From Candidatus Thorarchaeota archaeon (GTDB taxonomy: Archaea; Asgardarchaeota; Thorarchaeia; Thorarchaeales; Thorarchaeaceae), in NCBI GenBank assembly GCA_003345545.1, contig PRDH01000076.1:1-64000 (forward strand): a stretch of DNA of 64,000 bases, in the 5' to 3' direction. Of the stretch, positions 26,746 through 35,636 are shown piece by piece. How positions within the stretch are numbered: position 1 is the first letter of the stretch; the number at the start of each line of letters is the position of its first letter. The notes under the pieces were generated by a model. That model saw nothing but the letters and a program-made list of their open reading frames with translations, was not told the origin of the DNA and searched no databases. Made by a program: the position numbers and the translations under genes.

Positions 26746-27252
26746 TTGGCAAATGAGTCAACTCCCGAAGCGCGATTAAAGAAATACAAGGAAGACCTAG
26801 CCAAGATGGCTCTCTCAGAGGGAAAACAACTCAAGTCACCAAACCCAATAGATTCCCAGAAATCTGCTAATGGACCCACAGTTGTTGGTGTGCCTCCTAC
26901 GACGACTACAACACCCCCGAGAGAGCACATAAGACCGCCTCAGACGCTTGTGAGTCCGAGCAAGGCGGAACTTCGTGAACCAATGGTTTCTTCGCGCAAG
27001 AAGAGAGGGGATGAATCACGAACTACGTCGAAAAGCAAAGCGAGCCGGAATCGCATCATGATGAAGGCCCGGGAGAAGGCCATCGATGGTCAGCTTCAAG
27101 ATGTCAAGGATAGGAAAGCTCTGCTCGAACTCCATCTAGAGAAGAAGAAGATAACCAAGGACGAATATGATACAGAAATGAAGGCGCTAGTGGAAGAGGG
27201 ACAGAATCTGCTCAGAGAGAAGGCAGAGCTCGATAGGGCTTTGTCAGGCTAG
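26746..27252 (+). CDS. Hypothetical protein with basic coiled-coil C-terminus
   Basis: A 168-residue protein starting at TTG 26746. The first 95 residues are Pro/Thr/Ser-rich and probably disordered. Residues 95-168 are a basic then heptad-like helix (KALLELHLEKKKITKDEYDT), ending in a Leu/Glu-rich coiled coil. The segment resembles the short SHOCT-like/coiled-coil endings seen in adaptor proteins. No family is firmly recognised; nucleic-acid or protein scaffolding is only a composition-based guess. Confidence 0.55.
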   Translation: MANESTPEARLKKYKEDLAKMALSEGKQLKSPNPIDSQKSANGPTVVGVPPTTTTTPPREHIRPPQTLVSPSKAELREPMVSSRKKRGDESRTTSKSKASRNRIMMKAREKAIDGQLQDVKDRKALLELHLEKKKITKDEYDTEMKALVEEGQNLLREKAELDRALSG

Positions 27253-27302
27253 ATTCATCAATTTTCAACCAGTCACCTAATGTGGGACAGTTATCTACGA
27301 AG

Positions 27303-27310
27303 TTTATAAT
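27303..27310 (+). promoter_or_regulatory. TATA box of the 838-residue surface protein gene
   Basis: TTTATAAT lies about 40 bp before ATG 27346, with GAGGAG (27334-27339) as the ribosome-binding site. This predicts a short leader of about 15 bases. Confidence 0.55.
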
Positions 27311-27345
27311 CACAGGTATGCATTTCAAACCTAGAGGAGTTTGAT

Positions 27346-29862
27346 ATGACGAGTGTTAAGCACGTCTTTATCCTAAGTATTTTGATCCTCCCGATGTTCA
27401 TTCTTGCACCAGCGATGGTTCCAGGAATGAATGACACTCAAGCCAATCTGATGCAAGTTGATGGTTCTGTACCAGCTCAGTTTGCTCAGGAGACCTTGAG
27501 AGTTGCAGTATACGCTGAGCCGAATACGACTCTGCCATCATACGCAACGGGGGGTGTGTACACTAGCTACTATCAGAATGTCGTTAATTTCCTTGTTTCT
27601 GCAGGGTATGCAGTGACAGCATTAACGACCCAGGATATTCTAGATCACAAACTGATGGTTGCTGGCTATGATGCCTTTGTCTTGCCAAATCAATTGCCAA
27701 GAGAGAGCATAGTCAACTACATCAAAGACTACTGGCTTGGTGGTGGAGGGATTCTTAGCTTCGATGGGAGCATTGGTTACTGCTTCTACGCGGGATTCAT
27801 TGATTCTAGTCTTGAGGGTGATTTTGAGTTGACTCCACCAGCAGTCCCCGGGTATTGGGCATTGATGGATGATGTATTGAAAGTCAGAGTAAGCGAACGT
27901 CATCCTGTCACAAAAGCCTACGCTCTCGGTGCTGAATTCTCCATGCCATCAGGGAATTTCACCAAGGTTAACGGCATCAATCTTCCATCGATTGTTGGAG
28001 ATCGAATGCACTCACTAGTGACCTGGAATGAGTCAGCCATGATACCACTAGTTGTGGCTTTTGACAATCCTAACAGAGGAGGAAGGATAGTACAGGTGCC
28101 AACGACTGGCAGTCCTATTCCTTCTTGGCTGAGTCCGATTATCATTGACTCGATTGACTGGCTTGCACCTAGACCAAAGGCAAGAGTGGCTTTTGACTTC
28201 TCGAAGACTCCATACTATGGTGTTGACGATTGGGACGAAAACGTATCTTTTGTACCCAGATACAATATCTGGAGAGATTTCTTGGTCAATCATTCATTTA
28301 CGGTTGACAAACTGTACCCGCCAGTCGGAGGAGCACTTGCTGTTTCTGATGTTGCACCCTTCGATGTGTTGATAATAAGCCTTCCAGCTGACAACTATTC
28401 TGCGTTCGAAATGACAAGCGTCATCAGACCATTTGTTGTCAACGGAGGAGGTCTGTTCTATCTTACAGACTACCATTCCCTAAATCCAGAAGGTCATGAG
28501 AATATGAATGAACTCATCGCACCTTGGGGTTTCGATATTTCAGGTGAATACACAGACATGGGCATATTCACAACTACTGACTTCGATGAGCATCCAACCC
28601 TTGAGAATATTGGAGGCACATACATGGCAGGAGGCGAATGGGTCAATATCACAGGAGGGGCGTACTCAATAATCAGGCAAGGGCCTAATATCGCAGTCGC
28701 TGGCTGCGAAGTCGGTTATGGAAGAGTCATTGTTTCGGGCGATATCAATTTCCTAGACTACAACAATATCGATAATGATGACAACAGGATTTTTGCAGTC
28801 AATACCATAAACTGGTTATCATCAGGAACTGCAGACGTCTTAGTCTATACCGATGGCGGGAGCTTGATCGGTCCAGATTTCAACTATTACAGATCTTCTA
28901 TAGCTAATGCGCTCAATGGTCTTGGGATTTCATTCTTCATGACCAATGACGTAAACTACTTTAACCTCAGCCTAGCGACGGGAAGTTGGAGTCTGGTGAT
29001 ATATGATGCCAACGCTATGAGTCAACTGAACTATGATCGCCTGGTTCAACATCTGGAAGGTGGTGGGAAGCTCATTATGCGCGATTTCAGGTTCAGGTTT
29101 ACTGGAGTTCCTCTCTGGAACTACATCGGATTTGAAGGAAACGTCACTACCATAACTGCAGGACCGCCAACGGTCCACTTGTGGACTCCAGCACATCCAG
29201 TATTCAACCTCCCTGTTGACTACGGGGCGGCAAACATCAGTTCCAGTTCGGACCACTTCAACACCGACTTCACACATGTCGTGCTGTTCGCCAATGCTAC
29301 AGCATTAGCAGGAATAACACTCACTCCAGAAGAGAACATGTCAGCGATTGTCCTCGGTGCTGGCGGACAAGCCATATGCAACATGTTTGCAATATCCGAG
29401 TATGAGGGGGATACAGATGATTCCACATACGCAGACAACTTCGAGCTATTCACGAATGAGATAGCTTTCTTGTACTTCGACAGACCCACCCTCGACCATC
29501 CGGCTGATGTCGCCTATATGGAAACAGAAACGGGTAATGAGATCACATGGAGCCCGACCGCACCAGCTGGAGCATGGGAGTACATCTTGAGTGTCAATGG
29601 TACTCCACTAGCCGCTACGCACTGGAGCGGTGGCCCCGTTACAATAGATGTAGATGGTCTGAATGCCTCGACTACAACCTACGAGCTTACAGTCTTTGAT
29701 CGACTTGGCTACAGTGTTTCGGATCTAGTCATCCTGAACGTGACCGAATACGTTGCACCATGGCTGTTTGGCATCGACCCATTACTGCTCGTCGCGGTTG
29801 TCGGCGGTATTGCTGCAGTCATTGTAGTAGTAGTCATTGTGATGAAAAAGAAGAGCAAGTAA
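27346..29862 (+). CDS. Large anchored surface protein with three GATase-like segments
   Basis: An 838-residue protein with an N-terminal signal peptide (about 1-27) and a C-terminal membrane helix (about 808-832) followed by KKKSK, so the body is extracytoplasmic. Three successive segments (about 48-270, 280-500 and 500-715) each look like a class-I-glutamine-amidotransferase-like or ThuA-type flavodoxin fold: a beta strand, a long helix, then Y-D-x-F/L-V-L-P/I-x and a G-G-G-x-L/I turn. No Cys/His catalytic pair was seen. An Ig/Fn3-like domain (about 715-800) precedes the anchor. Probably a cell-surface binding protein; ligand unknown. Confidence 0.75.
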   Translation: MTSVKHVFILSILILPMFILAPAMVPGMNDTQANLMQVDGSVPAQFAQETLRVAVYAEPNTTLPSYATGGVYTSYYQNVVNFLVSAGYAVTALTTQDILDHKLMVAGYDAFVLPNQLPRESIVNYIKDYWLGGGGILSFDGSIGYCFYAGFIDSSLEGDFELTPPAVPGYWALMDDVLKVRVSERHPVTKAYALGAEFSMPSGNFTKVNGINLPSIVGDRMHSLVTWNESAMIPLVVAFDNPNRGGRIVQVPTTGSPIPSWLSPIIIDSIDWLAPRPKARVAFDFSKTPYYGVDDWDENVSFVPRYNIWRDFLVNHSFTVDKLYPPVGGALAVSDVAPFDVLIISLPADNYSAFEMTSVIRPFVVNGGGLFYLTDYHSLNPEGHENMNELIAPWGFDISGEYTDMGIFTTTDFDEHPTLENIGGTYMAGGEWVNITGGAYSIIRQGPNIAVAGCEVGYGRVIVSGDINFLDYNNIDNDDNRIFAVNTINWLSSGTADVLVYTDGGSLIGPDFNYYRSSIANALNGLGISFFMTNDVNYFNLSLATGSWSLVIYDANAMSQLNYDRLVQHLEGGGKLIMRDFRFRFTGVPLWNYIGFEGNVTTITAGPPTVHLWTPAHPVFNLPVDYGAANISSSSDHFNTDFTHVVLFANATALAGITLTPEENMSAIVLGAGGQAICNMFAISEYEGDTDDSTYADNFELFTNEIAFLYFDRPTLDHPADVAYMETETGNEITWSPTAPAGAWEYILSVNGTPLAATHWSGGPVTIDVDGLNASTTTYELTVFDRLGYSVSDLVILNVTEYVAPWLFGIDPLLLVAVVGGIAAVIVVVVIVMKKKSK

Positions 29863-29869
29863 TTCACTA

Positions 29870-29909
29870 GAGATGCTGTCGCAATCAGCATCTCCTCCTT
29901 CCTTTTTTT
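29870..29909 (+). terminator. Hairpin plus T-tract terminator
   Basis: GAGATGCTG (29870-29878) pairs with CAGCATCTC (29886-29894), a perfect 9-bp stem with a 7-base loop, followed by a pyrimidine run ending in seven T. It sits right after the stop of the 838-residue gene. Confidence 0.8.
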
Positions 29910-30002
29910 CAGCCCATCAGACCCGTTGTTAATACAATAACACAAAAGGCAAATAGCCCTCTCTAGTGTTATTCGGTCGGGAGGCTGCAGTCCCTGAGTA
30001 CT

Positions 30003-30878
30003 ATGCGCCGCAGCAAAGGAACAACACATCTAGCCTATGTTCAGAAGGTCTGTGAACTGAGTAGGCGGGGTGACATGAACGCGGTAGCAGACATAATGAA
30101 GGGATACTACAGGGACCGAGAAGGGAATCCTTGGCATAGAATGTACAATGATATTCAGACCTACTGGAACAAGGAGAACCCAAAGCAGGATGTCGCAGAG
30201 ACCCTTCTCCTACTTAGAGAAGCAGTGTTTGGAGCCCTTGACATTCTCTCTTTTGGGCTGATATCGGCCATATCTACGCCAGATGTCGTGACTGCGATGA
30301 CCAGCGAAGCAAGTTGGAATGCAGGCAGAAGAAGGGTCCGGAACATGTGCCTCGACGCAGCTGACGGGCTCATAGCAAAGGGGGATGTTCGCTATTTAAT
30401 GCCTACATCACTCAGACGTGATGACTTCGCCTTTTTGGTTCCAAGAGTAGAGGAAGCTCAGTGGGAGATCTTTAGGAAGGCCAGACCGAAGGTCAGCAGA
30501 GGAAAGCTGGACCTATCGAAACTTGAGGAGTCGGTATTAGGGAGTCGTTTTCTCCGTGATCAGATGATTATGGATACGAAACTGAAGGCAGACGACCCCA
30601 GAATACCGGCAATCATCGAGGCATACGATCTCCAATTGGTGGAGATTGAGGTAGACCAGAGTACGAGGATTCAGCCGCCGGCTCCGACTGAGCAGACAAC
30701 GCTCAATGGAGAGGTAGTTCAGGAGGTTGAGAGAGAGAAGGAGAGTCCAGCCAAGAAACGGAGAGAGGCTGAGGTCGCAACACCTCTTATGGACTTCCTT
30801 GAACAGCCTAATAGCAAAACACAAAGAAAAGCGACTGATGCGCGAAGGAAGAAGAGCAGGAGGCGGCAGAGCAAATGA
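30003..30878 (+). CDS. Unknown helical protein, operon with HEAT/winged-helix protein
   Basis: A 291-residue protein. Residues 1-200 are helical and moderately hydrophobic, with a run around EAVFGALDILSFGLISA. The last 80 residues are strongly charged and end in a Lys/Arg-rich tail, which could bind nucleic acid. Its stop overlaps the next gene's start by four bases (ATGA), so the two are translationally coupled. No family recognised. The start ATG 30003 lacks a close ribosome-binding site. Confidence 0.65.
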   Translation: MRRSKGTTHLAYVQKVCELSRRGDMNAVADIMKGYYRDREGNPWHRMYNDIQTYWNKENPKQDVAETLLLLREAVFGALDILSFGLISAISTPDVVTAMTSEASWNAGRRRVRNMCLDAADGLIAKGDVRYLMPTSLRRDDFAFLVPRVEEAQWEIFRKARPKVSRGKLDLSKLEESVLGSRFLRDQMIMDTKLKADDPRIPAIIEAYDLQLVEIEVDQSTRIQPPAPTEQTTLNGEVVQEVEREKESPAKKRREAEVATPLMDFLEQPNSKTQRKATDARRKKSRRRQSK

Positions 30879-32365
30879 TCAAGGCGCAACCTGTTGATAT
30901 TCAGAGTCAAGAGGTCACAGCTCTGCAGAACCTTCGCAAAATTGCGTGGGACATTGATTCTCCCAACATGGGCATCATGTACGATGCAGTAGGTCGACTA
31001 GCATCCATCTCGGCGGGCCGTCTGCTTCTCCCGAAGGCACTGGAACTGCTGAACTCCAAGGACCGCAATATCAAGCAGGCTGCTTTTACTGTCGCAGGCA
31101 AGAATGCGTATGGCAAATATCTGGATGAGTTTTTCGCGGCCTTGAACGATCTTAATCCAGCAGAACGTGAGCAGACCCTGCAAGGTATCCAAGAGATGTT
31201 CAGTCAGACTGGAGGACCTACATCAAATCATGAACAGAAGAATTGGATCAAGAACCTTGAGGGACTCGGAAGGGAACATCAACCAGCTATCTTTGAACTC
31301 ATGATTCACTTGGGCACCCTTGGGAAGACTTGGATCATTAGGCAGATTCGTGATAATATCAGGGGTATCTCATTGGGAGCTGTCCCAACTCTGAGTATGT
31401 TCCCCGAGAGTGAGAAGAAGAGCATGATTAGTCTGTTGAGCAGCAGAGCAGCCAAAGAACGTAGAGACCTCCTCCCCTACATCTGTGGAATCGTGGACCA
31501 TCAGACCCAGAGTCACTTGCAAGTCTTCATGCGCAAGAGCACTTGGCAAGAGAGAGCAGATATCGCAGTTGCAGTTGCGGCACTTGGGATCAAGTCTTCA
31601 TCTGGACTGGTCATGGAGCTAGTTGCTGACACCAAATGGCAGGTTAAGCAAGCTCTCCTGGAGAACGCAAGAATCGAGAGCTCAAGAGTGTCTGCTCTCT
31701 TCACAGTCCTCAGTCATCTCTTGGCCGAAAGCCACACTCGCGTGAGAGCACAGGCTGAGAGAACTCTCCTTCAACTGGGAAATGTTGCATGTGAGGATGT
31801 GACAATCAAGGAACAGAGGAAGAAGCTCGAGAAACGGTTCCGCACTCAGTTGCTGAAAGCAGCACAGGCGAACAAAGACATCGAGGTCAAGTGGCTTGGT
31901 ATTGAACGCAAACAGATGGACCCAATGTCCGAGATAATGGAGAGGATTTCGCCAGACGTTGAAGACACCGATCTGATTGCTGCTGCAGTAACTCCTGAGG
32001 GCGTTAGCCTTGCAGATTTTGCAGTAGAGAAACCGTCTGCGGTTGAGGATGAAGAAAAAGCCTCACTGCTCTCTGCGCTCCTTGGCGCAAGGAATAACGC
32101 AGTGGCTGAAACGAAGATCATGAAGGTGGAAGAACCACTTTTGTTGGATCCTACGATTCCAGCGGCCAGCAGATTCATTTTGGTCATGCAAAAGGTCGCA
32201 GAAGATGTGGGGAAGGATGTACCTATCACTCTCCTGTCGACCAAGTGTTCAGAGGCAGGGCTCACGAAGGAGGATTTCGAAAAGGCTCTCAACGAACTTG
32301 AACAGCAAGGCATTGTCTATCGGTCAAGCAAGGGTTCTGTGAGCTATGTGGATATTGAACTCTGA
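30875..32365 (+). CDS. HEAT-like repeat protein with C-terminal winged helix
   Basis: A 496-residue soluble protein. The first 340 residues are helix pairs of HEAT type, for example NIKQAAFTVAGKNAYGKYL and LLAESHTRVRAQAERTL. A low-complexity acidic linker (about 350-420) follows. The last 65 residues form a winged helix: MQKVAEDVGKDVPITLLS, EAGLTKEDFEKALNELEQQG, then VYRSS...VSYVDI. The C-domain resembles MCM-type and replication-associated winged helices. A DNA- or chromatin-related scaffold is inferred. Coupled to the unknown gene upstream. Confidence 0.7.
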   Translation: MIKAQPVDIQSQEVTALQNLRKIAWDIDSPNMGIMYDAVGRLASISAGRLLLPKALELLNSKDRNIKQAAFTVAGKNAYGKYLDEFFAALNDLNPAEREQTLQGIQEMFSQTGGPTSNHEQKNWIKNLEGLGREHQPAIFELMIHLGTLGKTWIIRQIRDNIRGISLGAVPTLSMFPESEKKSMISLLSSRAAKERRDLLPYICGIVDHQTQSHLQVFMRKSTWQERADIAVAVAALGIKSSSGLVMELVADTKWQVKQALLENARIESSRVSALFTVLSHLLAESHTRVRAQAERTLLQLGNVACEDVTIKEQRKKLEKRFRTQLLKAAQANKDIEVKWLGIERKQMDPMSEIMERISPDVEDTDLIAAAVTPEGVSLADFAVEKPSAVEDEEKASLLSALLGARNNAVAETKIMKVEEPLLLDPTIPAASRFILVMQKVAEDVGKDVPITLLSTKCSEAGLTKEDFEKALNELEQQGIVYRSSKGSVSYVDIEL

Positions 32366-32424
32366 GGACCTCACACAAGACTAATGAGTAAAGCGTCATG
32401 GTATGATATGAAGGAGCTAGACCG

Positions 32425-33753
32425 ATGAGTGAAGACCTGCTTATCAAGAATGGACTCATTGTGACAGGAAACGAAAGAGGGGCAATCTACGGGAAGGGTC
32501 ATGTCAGCGTTTCAAATGGAATGATCACGTCTATTGGTCCCGGCGGTCCTTCAATGAAAGCGGATACCGTGATTGACGCTTCCGGTTGTGTAGTTATCCC
32601 TGGTCTGATCACAGCTCACACGCATCTATACGGAATTCTCTTGCGTGGCGCATCGTTGAATGTCGACCCACCAACTGACTTCGCACAGGTTCTCCAACGC
32701 GTGTGGTGGCCATTAGATGAGGCATTGACCGTTGACGATGCATATGCCAGTGCTCTCTCAGCATCTGCAGATATGCTTCTCAATGGTTCGACACTCTATG
32801 CAGATACATACTCTGGGCCTAACTCGATTGAAGGGAGCTTGGATGCTATTGCACGTGGCACGAGAGAAGTGGGCATTCGGGGCATAGTTGCCTTTGAGAT
32901 GACAGAGAGACATAGTCAACAGGAGGGCGAGAGAGGTTTCCAGGAGGGATTGCGTTTTATCAAGTCACTCAAGAAAAACGACTTGGTTTCGGGAATGATG
33001 AGTATTCATGCGTCTTTCACAGTTGGCGACGAGATTGTAGCCAAGACTGTCAATGAAGCAAAGAAGCTGAATGTGCCAATTACGGTCCACACTTCAGAGG
33101 GGCTGGTGGACCTTTACCACAATCTTGAGCGCTCAGGAGAGCGTACAGTTGAGAGGTTGAGCAGACTCGGAGTCCTCGGCCCAAGAACAGTTCTTGCTCA
33201 TTGTGTCCATGTCAATGACCACGAGATGGACCTGATTGCCGAATCAAAGACATCTGTGGCTCACAATCCGATGAGTAATATGCTGAATGCAGTTGGGGTA
33301 TCACCAGTTCCATCAATGCTGAAGCGGGGCATTACTGTGGGACTTGGCAATGATGGATGGATCTATGACCCATTTGAAAACATGCGATGTGCACTCACGG
33401 TCCATAGACTCGCGAGCGGTAATCCTAGTGCAATAGGGCCAGAGCAGATCTTCAGAATGGCGACACTTGATGGAGCTCGTTGTTACGGGATGGATAGTAG
33501 AATAGGTAGTCTGGAAGAAGGGAAATCAGCAGACATCGTGATTCTGGATGGATCTAGAGTACCGACGCCCTTGACCAAAGACTCAGTCATTGGACACCTA
33601 TTGAACACATTCGGAGGTAGCGATGTGAGAGATGTCTTTGTCGGAGGAATCCATTCTGTTGAGAACAGCAGGCTGAAGCTGACTTCTCAAAGCAATGTTG
33701 CTAAGATCTCGAGAGAGTCTGCAAGAAGCCTTTGGAGTCGCTTGAACAAATAG
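32425..33753 (+). CDS. Amidohydrolase, SsnA/cytosine-deaminase-like (COG0402)
   Basis: A 442-residue metal-dependent hydrolase: HTHLYG (strand 1 HxH), an active-site His in HTSEG, HCVHVND, and the metal Asp in GLGNDGW. The GNDG form rather than GTDG resembles SsnA-like members of the subtype III amidohydrolases. This branch deaminates or dechlorinates aromatic nitrogen heterocycles, with MTA/SAH and guanine as common substrates. ATG 32425 follows AAGGAG. Substrate not assignable; adenine deaminase at 46863 indicates purine salvage in the same genome. Confidence 0.85.
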   Translation: MSEDLLIKNGLIVTGNERGAIYGKGHVSVSNGMITSIGPGGPSMKADTVIDASGCVVIPGLITAHTHLYGILLRGASLNVDPPTDFAQVLQRVWWPLDEALTVDDAYASALSASADMLLNGSTLYADTYSGPNSIEGSLDAIARGTREVGIRGIVAFEMTERHSQQEGERGFQEGLRFIKSLKKNDLVSGMMSIHASFTVGDEIVAKTVNEAKKLNVPITVHTSEGLVDLYHNLERSGERTVERLSRLGVLGPRTVLAHCVHVNDHEMDLIAESKTSVAHNPMSNMLNAVGVSPVPSMLKRGITVGLGNDGWIYDPFENMRCALTVHRLASGNPSAIGPEQIFRMATLDGARCYGMDSRIGSLEEGKSADIVILDGSRVPTPLTKDSVIGHLLNTFGGSDVRDVFVGGIHSVENSRLKLTSQSNVAKISRESARSLWSRLNK

Positions 33754-33872
33754 GAAGTACGCATGCTAGCCAATTCCCCTGCCTTTCAAGTACATTCCAT
33801 TGCAACTATCGTGAAAATGACATTGCCAGAATCTATGCACCTGTATCCCATTGAATACCCTGCGGGAACGCC

Positions 33873-33939
33873 AAAAAAGAGTGAATAGGTGGTGTTTGCC
33901 ACCACCCAATAATGAACTGATAGATGGGACAATGTCCCA
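33873..33939 (-). terminator. Double-hairpin terminator on the minus strand
   Basis: Immediately after the minus-strand stop at 33946: TGGGACA/TGTCCCA (33925-33939) and GGTGGT/ACCACC (33888-33906), then a run read as TTTTTT on the minus strand (33873-33878). Confidence 0.6.
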
Positions 33940-33945
33940 CTGATT

Positions 33946-34629
33946 CTACTTCCTGCGCATGCAGACAACTGCACCAACAATAATGACGATACCCACTCCA
34001 ATTCCGGCAAGGAGTATGTTCTCTCGTATCCAGCCTATGAGGTCGAAACCTGGCAGACCCTGTCGGACCATGTTGACTGTGCCCACCACAGACGTTTCGT
34101 TTGATGATGTCAAGGTCCAGTGAGCGAGCACGCCATCTGCCTTCAGGAAGTCAGCGTGCATGTCAGTGCTCCGGTTGAAGAGCTCATAGTCATTGAGGTC
34201 CATGCCCCAGTAGCCACCTGAGTCATAGACAGTCCCATTATAGACGTCGTCAGCGTTGTATAGCTCTGTCAAGAGGGTGTAGTTGCCGACGGGAAATATG
34301 AACCTGGGGGTTATGAACGCAAGAAAGATCATTAGGAACGCGGTCGAGAAATCTAGGTCAGTGAAATTCGCGAAGGTCATAGTACTATTCGCATATGGAA
34401 GGTCAAGCAGGATCGTCACGGTGTCGGTTATGGTTGACGTTGTATTGACCACGACGTACAGTTCCTCCGTATCAACTACTCCTTCGTCTGTAGTTGTTAG
34501 GTCGTAGCTCCAATGATCACCGGCTACGACTGCCCATTCAAGGCCTTGAGAGGACACAGCCGAAGCTGTTCCTGCTAGAAGCATTGCCACGACTGCAAAA
34601 GCCACCATGGCTCCAAGCGTGCGTCTCAT
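33946..34629 (-). CDS. Anchored surface protein, tandem paralogue A
   Basis: A 227-residue protein with a signal peptide (about 1-25) and a C-terminal membrane helix followed by CMRRK. The ectodomain is Thr/Asp/Tyr-rich and contains VGNYTLLTELYNADD and YNGTVYDSGGYWG, near-identical to the paralogue at 34799-35503. N-glycosylation sequons are plentiful. Function unknown, probably a surface-displayed domain. Its 5' leader carries the 29-bp element duplicated in the neighbour. Confidence 0.7.
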   Translation of the reverse strand: MRRTLGAMVAFAVVAMLLAGTASAVSSQGLEWAVVAGDHWSYDLTTTDEGVVDTEELYVVVNTTSTITDTVTILLDLPYANSTMTFANFTDLDFSTAFLMIFLAFITPRFIFPVGNYTLLTELYNADDVYNGTVYDSGGYWGMDLNDYELFNRSTDMHADFLKADGVLAHWTLTSSNETSVVGTVNMVRQGLPGFDLIGWIRENILLAGIGVGIVIIVGAVVCMRRK

Positions 34630-34633
34630 TGTG

Positions 34634-34662
34634 TTTTCTCCTAAACCAGCGATAGCTGATTG
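34634..34662 (-). repeat. 29-bp leader element, copy A
   Basis: Identical to 35508-35536. It includes the ribosome-binding site (GGAGAAAA on the minus strand) and a CAGC-TATC-GCTG mini-hairpin. It lies directly before the start of paralogue A. Confidence 0.75.
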
Positions 34663-34765
34663 ATTGATGGTCTACGACGATGCTAAAAAAGATATTCTGT
34701 GTAGGAAATGGAAGTCACATGTAACTGATGATTTCCTATCCGCTAGAAACATTGCATATGGAAAG

Positions 34766-34793
34766 AAAAAGAAGAAATGGGGCAAAGCCCCAT
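34766..34793 (-). terminator. Hairpin-T tract terminator of paralogue B
   Basis: ATGGGGC (34777-34783) pairs with GCCCCAT (34787-34793) around an AAA loop, followed on the minus strand by a T-rich TTCTTCTTTTTC tract. It lies directly after the stop at 34799. Confidence 0.75.
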
Positions 34794-34798
34794 CTGAT

Positions 34799-35503
34799 CT
34801 ACTTCCTACGCATGCAGACGACTGCACCCAGAATGACGACGATACCTACTCCGACTCCTACCAGAAGCAGATTGTCTCGTATCCAGCCTACGATATCAAG
34901 ACCCGGCAAGCCCTGTCGAGTCATAATAATGGAGCCAGTCACTAGAGATGAGGTTGTATTCGTCATTGTTACAGTCCAATGGGCTAAAACCCCATCGTCC
35001 TTCAGGTAGTCGACATGGATGTCAATGCTTTGATTACTACCCTCACTGAACTCAAAGTCATTGAAGTTAACACCCCAATAACCACCTGAGTCATAGACAG
35101 TGCCATTATAGAAATCGTCAGCGTTGTATAGCTCTGTCAAGAGGGTATAGTTCCCGATTGGAAAGATAAAGGAGGGTGTAGCTACAAAAAGCAAGATGAA
35201 TATAAGCCCACTCCAGCCTAGGTCCGTACCATTCGCCCAACTTATATCTAGATCGAGATCATCAAATGGCAGTTCATCCAGGGCTGTTATGATATTGGGA
35301 ATGACCGGTCTTACCAAGACCTCCATGTAAATCACTTCGTCTGTTTCGACGACTCCTTCAGTAGTAGCTGTTATGTCAAAGTTCGACTGATCACCGACTG
35401 TGATTCCCCATTCAAGACCCTGAGAGGTCGCAGCCGATGCTGTGCCTGCTAGAAGCATCGCCAATACGGCAAAAGCCATTATGGCTTGAAGCGTGCGTCT
35501 CAT
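34799..35503 (-). CDS. Anchored surface protein, tandem paralogue B
   Basis: A 234-residue protein with a signal peptide, C-terminal helix and CMRRK ending like paralogue A. The core FPIGNYTLLTELYNADD is almost identical, and a DNA stretch at 35085-35152 nearly matches 34218-34285, so the duplication is recent or kept similar by conversion. The less conserved half differs in loop lengths. Role unknown. Confidence 0.7.
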   Translation of the reverse strand: MRRTLQAIMAFAVLAMLLAGTASAATSQGLEWGITVGDQSNFDITATTEGVVETDEVIYMEVLVRPVIPNIITALDELPFDDLDLDISWANGTDLGWSGLIFILLFVATPSFIFPIGNYTLLTELYNADDFYNGTVYDSGGYWGVNFNDFEFSEGSNQSIDIHVDYLKDDGVLAHWTVTMTNTTSSLVTGSIIMTRQGLPGLDIVGWIRDNLLLVGVGVGIVVILGAVVCMRRK

Positions 35504-35507
35504 TTGT

Positions 35508-35536
35508 TTTTCTCCTAAACCAGCGATAGCTGATTG
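35508..35536 (-). repeat. 29-bp leader element, copy B
   Basis: Identical to 34634-34662, with the ribosome-binding site and the CAGC-TATC-GCTG hairpin, directly upstream of paralogue B. T-rich TATA-like sequence lies further upstream in both copies (TTTTTTA). Confidence 0.75.
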
Positions 35537-35636
35537 GCCGATTGTGAACGGTTAAGTTAAAAAACCTATTCAGCCGCAAACGTTGAATCGCAGACAGGTG
35601 CGGAGTCTTCAAAGAGTCATCGAGTACACCAGATAG

